The notes below the pieces were generated by a model that had not been told where the DNA came from, did not search any database, and saw only the letters and a list, made by a program, of their open reading frames with translations. 60,570 bases of DNA, taken from assembly GCA_030834965.1 (NCBI GenBank), contig JAUQWW010000104.1:1-60570 (forward strand). The letters run 5' to 3'. A program made the position numbers and the translations under genes. This DNA comes from Gallionellaceae bacterium (GTDB lineage Bacteria; Pseudomonadota; Gammaproteobacteria; Burkholderiales; Gallionellaceae). Positions 1 through 8,605 of this stretch are shown here, piece by piece. Positions within the stretch are counted from its first letter, which is position 1, and each line of letters begins with the position of its first letter.

Positions 1-396
1 AAACATCTCGGTCAGGCGTCCGGCCAGGATGCGGGAGGGCATTATGTTTTCAGCATAGGGCCAGCCGGTGGCGGTGGATTCTCCAATCATGAAAATGCGG
101 TAACCGTTTTCCGGTTTGTGCCGGAGAAACTGCTCGCGGCGAGGTGTGGGTGGATGGTCTTCCTTGCGGAAAAAGCGCAGGCTGACGTCCGGGTTGGTCA
201 TCAGGTGATCGGGAAAACCATTTGTCGCCGGGATGAATAGTTTCAGCGTCTGGCCATAGTCGGACACGCGCAGCCCGCCTTCCAGCAGAATCAAAAAGAT
301 TGTCGCTATCATGGCGAGTGCAAGATAATATTGCCGCGCTTTATTATTGTTTTGTGAGAATGAATTCGTCGACACGACGGGTGTGGAAGCTTCCAT
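1..396 (-). CDS. SGNH/GDSL-type hydrolase, N-terminal part (runs off the window)
   Basis: The reading frame starts at an ATG at 396 and is still open at base 1, so only about 132 residues are visible. A single hydrophobic segment (about residues 21-36) follows a polar N-terminus, which suggests a membrane anchor facing the periplasm. At about residues 100-108 the protein reads FMIGESTATGWPY. This fits block I of SGNH/GDSL esterases, with the nucleophilic serine in G-E-S-T. In this subfamily, which often carries C-terminal TPR repeats, the substrate is usually unknown; deacylation of envelope glycans is one possibility. The C-terminus cannot be seen. The next gene on the other strand is a decayed TPR gene. 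Confidence 0.6.
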   Translation of the reverse strand, partial: MEASTPVVSTNSFSQNNNKARQYYLALAMIATIFLILLEGGLRVSDYGQTLKLFIPATNGFPDHLMTNPDVSLRFFRKEDHPPTPRREQFLRHKPENGYRIFMIGESTATGWPYAENIMPSRILAGRLTEMF

Positions 397-443
397 TGAT
401 AGACTCAGTGATATTGGCGCATATATATAGATTGATCGCCTGC

Positions 444-460
444 GCTAATTGAAAATTAGC
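444..460. repeat. 17-bp perfect palindrome
   Basis: GCTAATT-GAA-AATTAGC lies about 50 bases upstream of the SGNH-hydrolase start. It could be an operator or a small hairpin. Nothing else supports a function. Confidence 0.25.
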
Positions 461-663
461 CATACGTTATAGCGGTGCAGCGTACTATACAGATATGGAT
501 AAGTCGACCAGGCTGGAGTAGAGCGCGCTCAATAGCCAAGGGCAACATGTTGGCAAAATCATGTCGTATGGAAAAACACTACACACACTTGAACATTAGA
601 GACCGGGCGATGATTCAGACGAAGTTATCGATGGGGTGCAAGCCTTGGTCCAGAGGCGCATAA

Positions 664-1371
664 ACTCTTGTCAAGCAGCAGAACGCACCTGAGGAAGAAC
701 GGTTGCAACAGTACCGGGACTGGGTACGTTCACGCCCGGCTGAGGCACGCGCACATTTGATGCTAGGCACGGCACTCGTTGCGCTAGGCCGTTCCGGCGA
801 GGCGCGCAACGAATTGAACGAGGCACTGCGGCTGAACCCGGATATGGTCGAGGCTCAGGAACAACTGGCCAATTTGCAGGGAAGCAAACAAGACGCGGAA
901 GCTGCAACCGAGTATCGCGCCATGTTGCGGCAGGCACCTAATAACCCGGAAGCGCACTACAACCTCGGCGTTGTGCTGGCGCGCAGTGGGCACAGCGAAG
1001 AGGCGCTCGGCCATTGGCGCGAAGCATTGCGCCTGAACCCACGCTTCATGGAGGCGCGGCTCGCTGTGGCGGACGCTCTGGCGGACGCGGGCCAGCAAGA
1101 AGACGCACTGGTTCAATATGAGGAAGCACTCAAGCTCGCTCCGCGTTCGGCAGAAGCCCACAACAACCTGGGCGGCCTGCTGGCTCGCCAAGGACAGCTT
1201 GACGCAGCCATTTCCCATTTCTCCGAGGCATTACGGATTCAGCCAGATTTTGCTGATGCGCACCACAACATGGCAACGGCACTGGGGTAGCTGGGCGAAG
1301 TTGAACGTTCTCAGTCACACCTGGCTCGGACGCAGCAACTGAGGAAGACTGATGGCCTTCCATCTCACTAG
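664..1371 (+). pseudogene. Decayed TPR-repeat protein fragment
   Basis: An uninterrupted frame (TTG at 703, stop at 1288-1290) encodes about 195 residues of tetratricopeptide repeats. Typical signatures recur about every 34 residues, for example ALRLNPD, HYNLGVVLARSG, HNNLGGLLARQG and HHNMATALG. The frame shows TPR-like coding upstream to the stop at 661-663, with no ATG or ribosome-binding site and no signal peptide. After the TAG at 1288 the same frame continues as LGEVERSQSHLARTQQLR to 1371, which is what a TPR helix would read. I infer a 5'-truncated remnant of a larger TPR protein that also gained an amber codon. It could instead be a short gene with an atypical start. Confidence 0.55.
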
Positions 1372-1529
1372 AGAGCGTGCCACCTTCACTTGCTATTCAG
1401 CCGAAAAGGTTACTTTCAAATGATTGGCTTTATGTAAGGCAAGAACTGCTGATTTTCCATTCGATGCAAATTGGCTTCACGCCTACGCCCTCGCGAGGCG
1501 CACGATCGCTATCAGCAATGGAGTCGTGA

Positions 1530-4190
1530 TCAGGGTGGATTGGCGCAGGTATTCCTCATCCAATTTATACCGGTGCTACCGTCATTAGTTGAACCCGCAC
1601 TACCGTTGATGCGGTTGCCAGCCGCTTTGTTCTTCGAACCGCAATCGTTCGCTACCCAGTTGCCTGCGGACGAAAAATTGACGATCTTGTTTTTCGCCTT
1701 CCAATAATATGGCTGCTGGGAGTAGTAATCATCACCACCCCCCCCCCAGCCGCCCCCGCCGTTGATTGACACTTCCTTACTGAGGCCAGCATACCCCGCC
1801 TCGGCATCGACATCATTCAGGTTGACCAGCAGCGACTTGTTTTTCCAGCCGTGCGGCACCGCCACGTGACACCAGGTGCAGCGCAGTTCCTGGCCGAGCT
1901 GGGCCACATGGAAGTTATGCAGGTTGCCAAATGCTCCCCTCCAACCGCCGGCGCCGGGCGAATAGAAGCCGCTGGTCTGGCCGGTATTTGCAGCGCTTTG
2001 ATAGGTCGCTTGCTTGTGGCACTTGAAGCACAGGAAGTTGGCGGCGGCGCCGGTTTTATCGACCCATGCACCCTTGAGCAGGAAAGAATTGGTTGATCCA
2101 TGCGGCCCCCATGGGTTGCTGCCGTTCGGTATCACAGAAGTGGCCGAAGTCGTATTATCACCATGGCAATCGGTGCAGTACATGGTCTGGTTACCAACGT
2201 CATTGTTCCACGGCGGCAGAAACGAATTGGCATTCGTCATCTGACGCTTGGCAAAGGTACGCCCGGTCTTGTCCATCACCGGATGCCAGCTGCGATGGTT
2301 TTCGGTATTCCATGCCGCGTTAGCCCCGCCGTCCGAACCCAGGTTCAGCGGCTCATTCTGATGGGCCACCGGTGCCTGGAACTCTTTTGCCTGGTTGGTG
2401 AACTGTGTCAGTCCGTTGGAGCCGGCCGGCGTGCCGCCCCCCGAGCTGGCCAGATCGGGACGGTTGCCCGTGGGATAGGTGTTGTTATCGCTGTAACCAT
2501 AGTTGGAATGGCACTTCAGGCAGATCTGGTACTCGCGCGTCACATAACTGGCGCTGGCCAGAGTGTTCGTGTTCGTCCCCGGATCGCCGCGCTTCACGTC
2601 ATAGTTTGCGGGCATGGAGTGGAACGAGTTGGATATATAAACCGGCTCCACGCCATAGGCGCCGCGCAGCACGCCCGAGGCGAGGTTGCTGTGGGTGTAG
2701 CCTGCGGTGTCGGTGTGTTTGTGCGTACCCGCACTGTCCGGCGCACCGGCCAGGCTGCCCGAGCCACCGGCACCGCGGAAGTCATTGAACTTCACCACCC
2801 GGTGCGGGTTGTGGCAGTCGGTGCATTCGGCGTGGCGATTGTTGGGATTGCCGACGCCCAGCTTCTCGCGCGTCTCGATGAAATCCGCGCCGCACTTGTT
2901 GGTCGCGCCGGAGCAATCCACCCCGCCGATATCGTTGGTGTTGCCCCCGATTTCATGCACCTCGGTGCCGGCAGGCTGGTCGGAAGAGGTGATGGGCATG
3001 TGTATGGTCATTGCAAATTCCTGCTTGATGGCGGGCACATTCGTCAGCGGGGTAATCACCGTGCTGGTGCTGGAGTGGCACTGGTAGCAGGTTTCCTCGA
3101 TCGCCGAGCCGCCGCCGGCCTTGGGTGTGGCGCCGCTGTCGGTGCCTTCGCGCAGCAGGCGGCGCGAGCCCTGCACGGTGTGCGTGTCGTGGCAGTTGAG
3201 GCAGGCCGCTTTCCATACCGGCAGGGCGCTCGGGAATTGGCGAGTGGTGGCTGCGGCTGCGACATAGGTCTCATCCGCAACCAGCGGGTTGGCGTGGGCC
3301 GAGTATGCCCAGGAGTTGCCGCCCCGTTCGTGGCAGGCCAGGCAGACGATGTCGCCTGTCGTAGAAGATCCGGCAGTAAAGGTGTTGTTCGGTGCGCTCT
3401 CCTGGAAGCGGTTCAGGCGCAGGAATTTCTGGTTGCCCACGGCGGCGACGGTCTCGCGGATATGTGGATCATGACAGGTGGCGCACTGAATCTGCGCGGT
3501 TCCGCCGCCGGAAGGCGTTTCGAGCGGCGCCTTGGGCTTGTAGCCGGGGCTCCGCACGCCGATGGTTTCACCTGTGCCGTTCGGCCACTTCTGGTTGGCG
3601 TCTACCTCGCGCAATTCCCCGTCGCGCTGCGCCAGGGCAGCGGTGTAATTCACAGAGATCGGGTGGTCGTTGGTGAGGTCTGCGCCCAGGTTTCGCGTGT
3701 AGCCGGTGGTTGCACCACTGCCGGAAGGCATGTTCGGGCCGCCGCTCATGGTGATGGACTGGTTGGTGGCACCGTCGAGCACGTTCACGCTGCCGATGGC
3801 CAGCGTGCCGTCGTGGCAGGACAGGCACAGCTTGGAGCTGCCGCCGGGCTGGTCGAGCGGCGTTCCCTTGATGGCTTCGGCATCCAGCGAAGCCGAGGTA
3901 TAGGGCGTATAGGTTGCGCCGGAGAGCGTCCTGTTCCACAGTGGCACTGCGCCGGCAGTAGCGCCGTGTGGCGTGTGGCAGAAGACGCAGATCTGATCCT
4001 CGGTCGTGGCCTTGATGTTGCGGCTGGGAACAGCGCCGCCGGATGGAGTGGCCGTTCCATCAGCAGCGGCTGACAGGTTGTGCAGGGTGCCGCGTACATC
4101 TGCGACGCGCGCGCCAAATGCGCTGCCACCGCCCAGTATCGTGCAGAACAGGGTGAGCATTGCCAGTTGCCATTTATTTTTTTTGCTCAT
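1530..4190 (-). CDS. Undecahaem c-type cytochrome, copy 1 (886 aa, exported)
   Basis: Eleven CxxCH motifs are visible (CVFCH at residue 68, then CLSCH, CATCH, CLACH, CLNCH, CYQCH, CTDCH, CLKCH, CTDCH, CFKCH and CTWCH at 771-775). Several are of the paired CxxCHxPH type. A Sec signal peptide ends near residue 26 (SAFGA) and there is no lipobox, so the protein is periplasmic or secreted. The C-terminal 110 residues hold a Gly/Trp-rich stretch (GGGGWGGGG) and two conserved non-haem cysteines (DCGS and RNTC). It is a close paralogue of the next gene upstream. A terminator lies between the two, so it may be transcribed from a promoter within the dispersed repeat at 4217-4459. A role in long-range electron transfer outside the cytoplasm is inferred from haem content and neighbours. 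The exact partner is unknown. Confidence 0.9.
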   Translation of the reverse strand: MSKKNKWQLAMLTLFCTILGGGSAFGARVADVRGTLHNLSAAADGTATPSGGAVPSRNIKATTEDQICVFCHTPHGATAGAVPLWNRTLSGATYTPYTSASLDAEAIKGTPLDQPGGSSKLCLSCHDGTLAIGSVNVLDGATNQSITMSGGPNMPSGSGATTGYTRNLGADLTNDHPISVNYTAALAQRDGELREVDANQKWPNGTGETIGVRSPGYKPKAPLETPSGGGTAQIQCATCHDPHIRETVAAVGNQKFLRLNRFQESAPNNTFTAGSSTTGDIVCLACHERGGNSWAYSAHANPLVADETYVAAAATTRQFPSALPVWKAACLNCHDTHTVQGSRRLLREGTDSGATPKAGGGSAIEETCYQCHSSTSTVITPLTNVPAIKQEFAMTIHMPITSSDQPAGTEVHEIGGNTNDIGGVDCSGATNKCGADFIETREKLGVGNPNNRHAECTDCHNPHRVVKFNDFRGAGGSGSLAGAPDSAGTHKHTDTAGYTHSNLASGVLRGAYGVEPVYISNSFHSMPANYDVKRGDPGTNTNTLASASYVTREYQICLKCHSNYGYSDNNTYPTGNRPDLASSGGGTPAGSNGLTQFTNQAKEFQAPVAHQNEPLNLGSDGGANAAWNTENHRSWHPVMDKTGRTFAKRQMTNANSFLPPWNNDVGNQTMYCTDCHGDNTTSATSVIPNGSNPWGPHGSTNSFLLKGAWVDKTGAAANFLCFKCHKQATYQSAANTGQTSGFYSPGAGGWRGAFGNLHNFHVAQLGQELRCTWCHVAVPHGWKNKSLLVNLNDVDAEAGYAGLSKEVSINGGGGWGGGGDDYYSQQPYYWKAKNKIVNFSSAGNWVANDCGSKNKAAGNRINGSAGSTNDGSTGINWMRNTCANPP

Positions 4191-4216
4191 TTTTCAGACC
4201 TGACGCAGAAAAATCG

Positions 4217-4459
4217 AACCCGGATAAGCCATTAAAAAATCTAAAACTTCTATGCTGCGGGGGTAGTGTTCATGCACACCGGCGAACGCCTGTGTCGCAG
4301 TCCCGCTGCCATGGTTGCCTTTAGGCCGGTGACTTTGCGCCCTTACCTTTCAGCAAGTTTGCCAAGCAATGCCAGAATATTGAATGACTCGCCTAGAGTC
4401 AATGTTGATGGGATGAGTGGTCGAATTTGCCGGATGAGCGGTAAAGCAGATGGCTACAG
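4217..4459 (-). repeat. Dispersed repeat, copy A (IS21-end-like), upstream of cytochrome copy 1
   Basis: Read on the minus strand, the element begins with CCGCTCATCC / ACTCATCCC-type direct repeats, passes a TTGGCAAACTTGC segment and ends in AATGGCTTATCCGGGTT, 26 bases before the cytochrome ATG. A second copy lies at 44188-44426 in the same orientation to its downstream gene. The spaced GATGAGCGG-like repeats recall transposase-binding ends of IS21-family elements, but no transposase remains. The family assignment is a resemblance only. Confidence 0.45.
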
Positions 4460-4549
4460 GCAATATCAATAGCGGATTTTGCTTGAACGGCGAGGACGGG
4501 CGGATACCCTTGCGTTCAAAGCTGAACCAGGGCCGCTGCGTTGCATACG

Positions 4550-4588
4550 AAAAAAAACAGGCGCCGGTCAATCGCAACCAGGCGCCTG
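4550..4588 (-). terminator. Rho-independent terminator after cytochrome copy 2
   Basis: On the minus strand the stem CAGGCGCC / GGCGCCTG encloses a 15-base loop with an inner GGT/ACC pairing. It is followed directly by a run of eight Ts. It lies 20 bases past the stop of the second undecahaem gene and separates it from copy 1. Confidence 0.85.
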
Positions 4589-4607
4589 CCATTGAGAGTG
4601 TTTTTGA

Positions 4608-7268
4608 TTATTGCGGGTTGCTGCAAGTGGATCGCATCCAGCTTACCCCTGAGCTATTGCTGTTGCCGCAATTGCTGGCGTCCCATTCACCGCTCTTCGC
4701 GAAGGTCCTGATTGCGTTATATGCTTCCAGGTAGTAAGGCGCTTGGGTGTAGCCGCCACTTCCGTCGCCACCACCCCAGCCGCCGCCACCGCCGCCCCAG
4801 CCGCCGCCGTCGCCGCCACTGCTTACGGAGGTGCCCACCGGCAATCCTGCCTCGGGGCCGACGTCGTTCAGGTTGACCAGAAGCTGCTTGTTCTTCCAGC
4901 CGTGCGGAACGGCTATATGGCACCAGGTGCATTGGATATTGCCAACTCTCCTTACGTGGAACTGGTGCAGGTTATCCGACTGCCGGCCGGAGAAGCCACT
5001 GCTACCGCTGCCCCCGCCCCAACCGCCCCAGCCGCCATCGCTTCCAGTGCTGCCGGTATAATTTTCTGCCTTGTGGCACTTGAAGCACAGGCCGGTGGAT
5101 TCCTGACCCGAGCCCGTGCTGTCGTTCCATTGTCCTTTCAGGATGAAATTGTTGTTCGAGCCGTGCGGCCCCCATGGATTGGAGCCCGAAGGAATGACCG
5201 TACCCTTCGCCGTGTTGGATCCGTGGCAATCGGTACAGTACATGGTTTGCGTACCCACTGCGTTATTCCACGGGTATTCAAACGCCTGCGAGGCATTCAA
5301 TTGGCGGACAGATGCGGTCCGGCCGGTGGGACCCATTACCGGATGCCAGCCGCGGTGGTTATTGGTGTTAGAGCTCGATCTCGCGCCGCCATCCGTACCC
5401 ATGTTGATGCCTTCCCCTCTGTGGGAGGCAGGCGCCTGGAACTCTTTCGCCTGGTTGGTGAACTGGGTCAGACCGTTGGTGCCGGAAGGCGTTCCGCCCC
5501 CCGAGGTACCCAGATTGGGGCGATTGCCCGTGGGATAGGTATTGTTATCGGGGTAGCCATAGTTGGAGTGGCACTTCAGGCAGATCTGGTACTCGCGCGT
5601 CACATAACTGGCGCTGGCCGATGTATCCGTGTTCGCGCCCGGATCGCCGCGCTTCACGTCGAAGCTTGGGGGCATGACATGGAAGGAGTTGGAGGAGTAC
5701 ACCGGTTCCACGCCATAGGCGCCGCGCAGCACACCCGAGGCGAGGTTGCTGTGGGTGTAGCCGGAGCTGTCGGTGTGCTTGTGCGTGCCGGAGCTGTCCG
5801 GTGAACCGGCCAGGCTGCCCGAGCCGTTCGAGCCGCGGAAGTCCTGGAACTTCACCACCCGGTGCGGGTTATGGCAGTCGGTGCATTCGGCGTGGCGATT
5901 GTTGAGTTCGATCACGCCCAGTTTCGCGCGCGCTTCGACGAAATCCGCGCCGCACTTGTTAGTCGCGGTGGAGCAATCCACACCGCCGTAATCGTTGGTG
6001 CCGCCGCCAATCTCATGCACCTCGGCATGGGCTGGCTGCTCGGAAGAGGTGATGGGCATGTGTCTGGGTAGCGAGAAATCCTCCTTGATGGGAGGCACAT
6101 TCGTCAGCGGCGTAATCGCCGCCTTGCTGGTATCGCGGGTGTGGCACTGATAGCAGGTTTCCTCGATGGCCGGGCTGCCGCCGGCCTTGGGCGTGGCACT
6201 GCTGTCGGTGCCTTCGCGCAGCAGGCGGCGCGAGCCCTGCACGGTGTGCGTATCGTGGCAGTTGAGGCAGGCCGCTTTCCATACCGGCAGGTTGTTCGGA
6301 AACTGGCGCTGTTCGGCTGCAGCGGAAGTATAGGTTGGGGTCGCGACCTGAGGGTTGGCATGGGCCGAGTAGGCCCAGGAGTTGCCGCCCCTCTCGTGGC
6401 AGGCCAAGCAGACGATATCGCCGTTCGTGGAGTCGCCGGCGGTGAAGGTGTTGTTCGGCGCGCTCTCCTGGAAGCGGTTCAGGCGCAGGAATTTCTGGTT
6501 GCCCACGGAGGCGACTGTCTCGCGGATGTGCGGGTCGTGACAGGTGGCGCACTGAATCTGCGCTTCTCCGCCGCCCTTCGGGGTTTCGAGCGGCGCCTTG
6601 GGCTTGTAGCCGGGACTGCGCGCGCCGACGATTTCGCCCGTGCCGTTCGGCCACTTCTGGTTGGCGTCCACCTCGCGCAATTCGCCGTCGCGCTTTGCCA
6701 AGGCATTGGTGTAATTCACCGAGATCGGATGGTCGTTGGTGAGGTCTGTGCCCAGCCTGCGTGTGTAGCCGGTGGTTTCACCGCTGCCGGAAGGCATGTT
6801 CGGGCCGCCGCTCATGGTGATGGACTGGTTGGCCCTGCCGTCGAGCACGTTCACGTTGCCGATGGTCAGCGTGCCGTCGTGGCAGGACAGGCAAAGCTTG
6901 GAACTGCCGCCGGGCTGATCGAGCGACCCTCCCTTGATATCTTCGGCATCCAGCGAGGCAGAGGTGTACGGCGTGTAGGTTGCGCCGGAGAGGGTTCTAT
7001 TCCACAGCGGTACAGCACCCGCCGTGGCGCCGTGCGGCGTGTGGCAGAAGACGCAGATCTGATCCTCGGACGTGGCCTTGATGTTTCGGCTGGGTACGGT
7101 GCCGCCGGAAGGTGTACGTGTGCCATCGGCAGCGGATGACAGGTTGTGCAGGGTGCCGCGCACATCCGCGACGCGCGCGCCAAACGCGCTGCCGCCGCCT
7201 ACTATCGTGCAGATCAAAGTGAGTGCTGCCAGCTGCCATTTATTTTTTTGGCTCATTTTTTGGCTCAT
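4608..7268 (-). CDS. Undecahaem c-type cytochrome, copy 2 (886 aa, exported)
   Basis: Paralogue of the downstream cytochrome, with the same eleven CxxCH motifs in the same order and similarity along the whole length. The ATG at 7268 is chosen because GGGGGGAG lies about 7 bases upstream. A second in-frame ATG at 7256 matches the start of copy 1, and the first codons are a tandem duplication (MSQKMSQK). A Sec signal peptide ends at SAFGA. The C-terminal region has two low-complexity Gly/Trp segments (GGWGGWGGGSG and GGGWGGGGGGWGGG), longer than in copy 1, plus the conserved NCG and STC cysteines. It is last in a long minus-strand gene series and is followed by a strong terminator. The paralogues differ most in haem-poor loops and the C-terminal linker, so they may have different surface partners. 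Confidence 0.9.
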   Translation of the reverse strand: MSQKMSQKNKWQLAALTLICTIVGGGSAFGARVADVRGTLHNLSSAADGTRTPSGGTVPSRNIKATSEDQICVFCHTPHGATAGAVPLWNRTLSGATYTPYTSASLDAEDIKGGSLDQPGGSSKLCLSCHDGTLTIGNVNVLDGRANQSITMSGGPNMPSGSGETTGYTRRLGTDLTNDHPISVNYTNALAKRDGELREVDANQKWPNGTGEIVGARSPGYKPKAPLETPKGGGEAQIQCATCHDPHIRETVASVGNQKFLRLNRFQESAPNNTFTAGDSTNGDIVCLACHERGGNSWAYSAHANPQVATPTYTSAAAEQRQFPNNLPVWKAACLNCHDTHTVQGSRRLLREGTDSSATPKAGGSPAIEETCYQCHTRDTSKAAITPLTNVPPIKEDFSLPRHMPITSSEQPAHAEVHEIGGGTNDYGGVDCSTATNKCGADFVEARAKLGVIELNNRHAECTDCHNPHRVVKFQDFRGSNGSGSLAGSPDSSGTHKHTDSSGYTHSNLASGVLRGAYGVEPVYSSNSFHVMPPSFDVKRGDPGANTDTSASASYVTREYQICLKCHSNYGYPDNNTYPTGNRPNLGTSGGGTPSGTNGLTQFTNQAKEFQAPASHRGEGINMGTDGGARSSSNTNNHRGWHPVMGPTGRTASVRQLNASQAFEYPWNNAVGTQTMYCTDCHGSNTAKGTVIPSGSNPWGPHGSNNNFILKGQWNDSTGSGQESTGLCFKCHKAENYTGSTGSDGGWGGWGGGSGSSGFSGRQSDNLHQFHVRRVGNIQCTWCHIAVPHGWKNKQLLVNLNDVGPEAGLPVGTSVSSGGDGGGWGGGGGGWGGGDGSGGYTQAPYYLEAYNAIRTFAKSGEWDASNCGNSNSSGVSWMRSTCSNPQ

Positions 7269-7339
7269 TTTTTGGCTCCCCCCAAAAAAATTATTCAACG
7301 ACACGCAGCCATTGGCTATGTGGCTATGAGGTTTTTATT

Positions 7340-7485
7340 TTACGTCCCCGCAGCCGTCACGGCCATTCATCCAGCTTTTTCCACATTCTTGGAAGATCCG
7401 CAACTAGTCACTTGCCAGTGGCCGCTCTTCACGAATTGTTTGATTTAGTGAGTGCTAACAACTGCCATTTATTTTTTTGGCTCAT
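7340..7485 (-). pseudogene. Scar of a third undecahaem cytochrome gene (internal deletion)
   Basis: Read on the minus strand from ATG 7485, the first 13 codons (MSQKNKWQL.ALT) match the start of cytochrome copy 2 almost base for base. The sequence then jumps straight into a segment matching the 3' end of that gene: FVKSGHWQVTSCG aligns with FAKSGEWDASNCG, and a shared GCTGGATG follows. The join is out of frame (stop after about 18 codons), and one more frameshift lies before the terminal TAA at 7340. The start overlaps the last 17 bases of the NHL gene. I infer that a third tandem copy was deleted, leaving only its two ends. Confidence 0.8.
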
Positions 7486-8605
7486 TTTCGGGCACGCTAC
7501 CCAAAAATTGAAACAGTGGCACGCGCCCATTGAACATGTCGGCCACGAATACCCGATTTCTTGCATCGATCCACACACCGGATGGCAAGTAAAAACTGCC
7601 GATATCCTTACCGGTGCCGCCGATCGACATCAGAAACTCCCCCTTTTTATTGTATACCAAAAGATGATCATAGTACGATTCAACCACGTATACATTGCCC
7701 TCGCTGTCCACCGACACGCCTTTGGGGCGCACCATGTTGCCGACATTCAGGCCACGCGACCCGATAACCTGCTTCATTTTGCCGGTTTCTGCGTCCAGCA
7801 CCTGCACACGCGCGTTCATGGTGTCGGTGACATAAAGTTCGCCTTTCGCCAGCGCAATATAGGTCGGGAAGTTGAACTCTCCCTCTCCTTCGCCGCGATT
7901 ACCCAAGGTGCGCAGCAAGTTGCCTTCTGTATTGAAAACCTTGATGACATGAGTGCGCACATCGGAAACGTAGAGTTGGCGTGTTTTGGCGTCGAACGCT
8001 AGCCCAACAGGGCGTTTCAGCTCACCTTTGCCTATCGTGCCGATGCTCTTTCCGTTCCGGTCAAGCCGTGCCACAAAACCCAGTTCGGCATCGGCCACAT
8101 AGACGTCACCCGCCATACCGGGCGTGATGCCCGCAGGTGAGACAAAGTGCGTCAGCCCGACGGCACTTTCCCATACATCCAGACGGCCTTCATTCGGGTC
8201 GAAGACGAACACGGCCTGGCGGCTGGTGTCGGTGACGAGTATCCGTCCAGTCTCGTCTACCATACCTGACTGAGGACGCTGCAGCACTACCGGCTTTTCG
8301 CCGCCGGTCAGGAGTCCAACCAGCCAGCGAATTGTGCGTCCAATGTTTATGCCGGTTTCGTCCGGCTGGCGGAAATTTTCCTCGCCGGTGAGTTGGCCGA
8401 CATAACGAAAACGCGGCTGGTCTTCGCTCTGGCCGCCCTTGGTGCTTGTGCTTGGAGGCCATGTCTGCCGCTTGGCAGCGGCATCAGTGCCTACGCCGAA
8501 ATCCAGCACAGCGGGCGCCTGCTTCGTGGCGCAGCCGCCCAACAGCATGGCAAGCAGCACCATGCACCACCATGTTGTGTAATTGTAATTGCGTAGCGCG
8601 ATCAT
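7469..8605 (-). CDS. NHL-repeat (beta-propeller) lipoprotein, copy 3
   Basis: 378 residues. A type II signal peptide with lipobox LGGC (Cys about 25) predicts an outer-membrane or periplasmic lipoprotein. NHL repeats run from about residue 110 to the end, with units such as ILVTDTSRQAVFVFD, VYVADAELGFVARLD, LYVSDVRTHVIKVF, LYVTDTMNARVQVL and VFVADMFNGRVPLF, giving about six propeller blades. The ATG overlaps the stop of the previous NHL gene (ATGA), so the two are translationally coupled. The stop codon lies inside the start of the deleted cytochrome copy. NHL proteins are usually binding scaffolds. Next to multihaem cytochromes, a role in assembling or anchoring them is likely but unproven. 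Confidence 0.85.
   Translation of the reverse strand: MIALRNYNYTTWWCMVLLAMLLGGCATKQAPAVLDFGVGTDAAAKRQTWPPSTSTKGGQSEDQPRFRYVGQLTGEENFRQPDETGINIGRTIRWLVGLLTGGEKPVVLQRPQSGMVDETGRILVTDTSRQAVFVFDPNEGRLDVWESAVGLTHFVSPAGITPGMAGDVYVADAELGFVARLDRNGKSIGTIGKGELKRPVGLAFDAKTRQLYVSDVRTHVIKVFNTEGNLLRTLGNRGEGEGEFNFPTYIALAKGELYVTDTMNARVQVLDAETGKMKQVIGSRGLNVGNMVRPKGVSVDSEGNVYVVESYYDHLLVYNKKGEFLMSIGGTGKDIGSFYLPSGVWIDARNRVFVADMFNGRVPLFQFLGSVPENEPKK

Noticed and set aside
475-663. 62-codon frame before the TPR remnant
   Set aside because: No ribosome-binding site, no domain, and composition unlike coding sequence in the neighbours.
2100-4073. Long open frame opposite the first undecahaem cytochrome (plus strand, 657 codons)
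   Set aside because: The opposite strand encodes 11 CxxCH motifs with a signal peptide and a paralogue. The plus-strand frame has no recognisable domain and reflects GC-rich codon bias. Similar mirror frames at 4743-5804 and 6141-7139 were rejected for the same reason.
4700-4830. Simple repeats of GGT/CCGCC type as a tandem-repeat or CRISPR array
   Set aside because: They encode the Gly/Trp-rich tail of cytochrome copy 2 and have no regular spacer arrangement. No CRISPR array was seen in the window.
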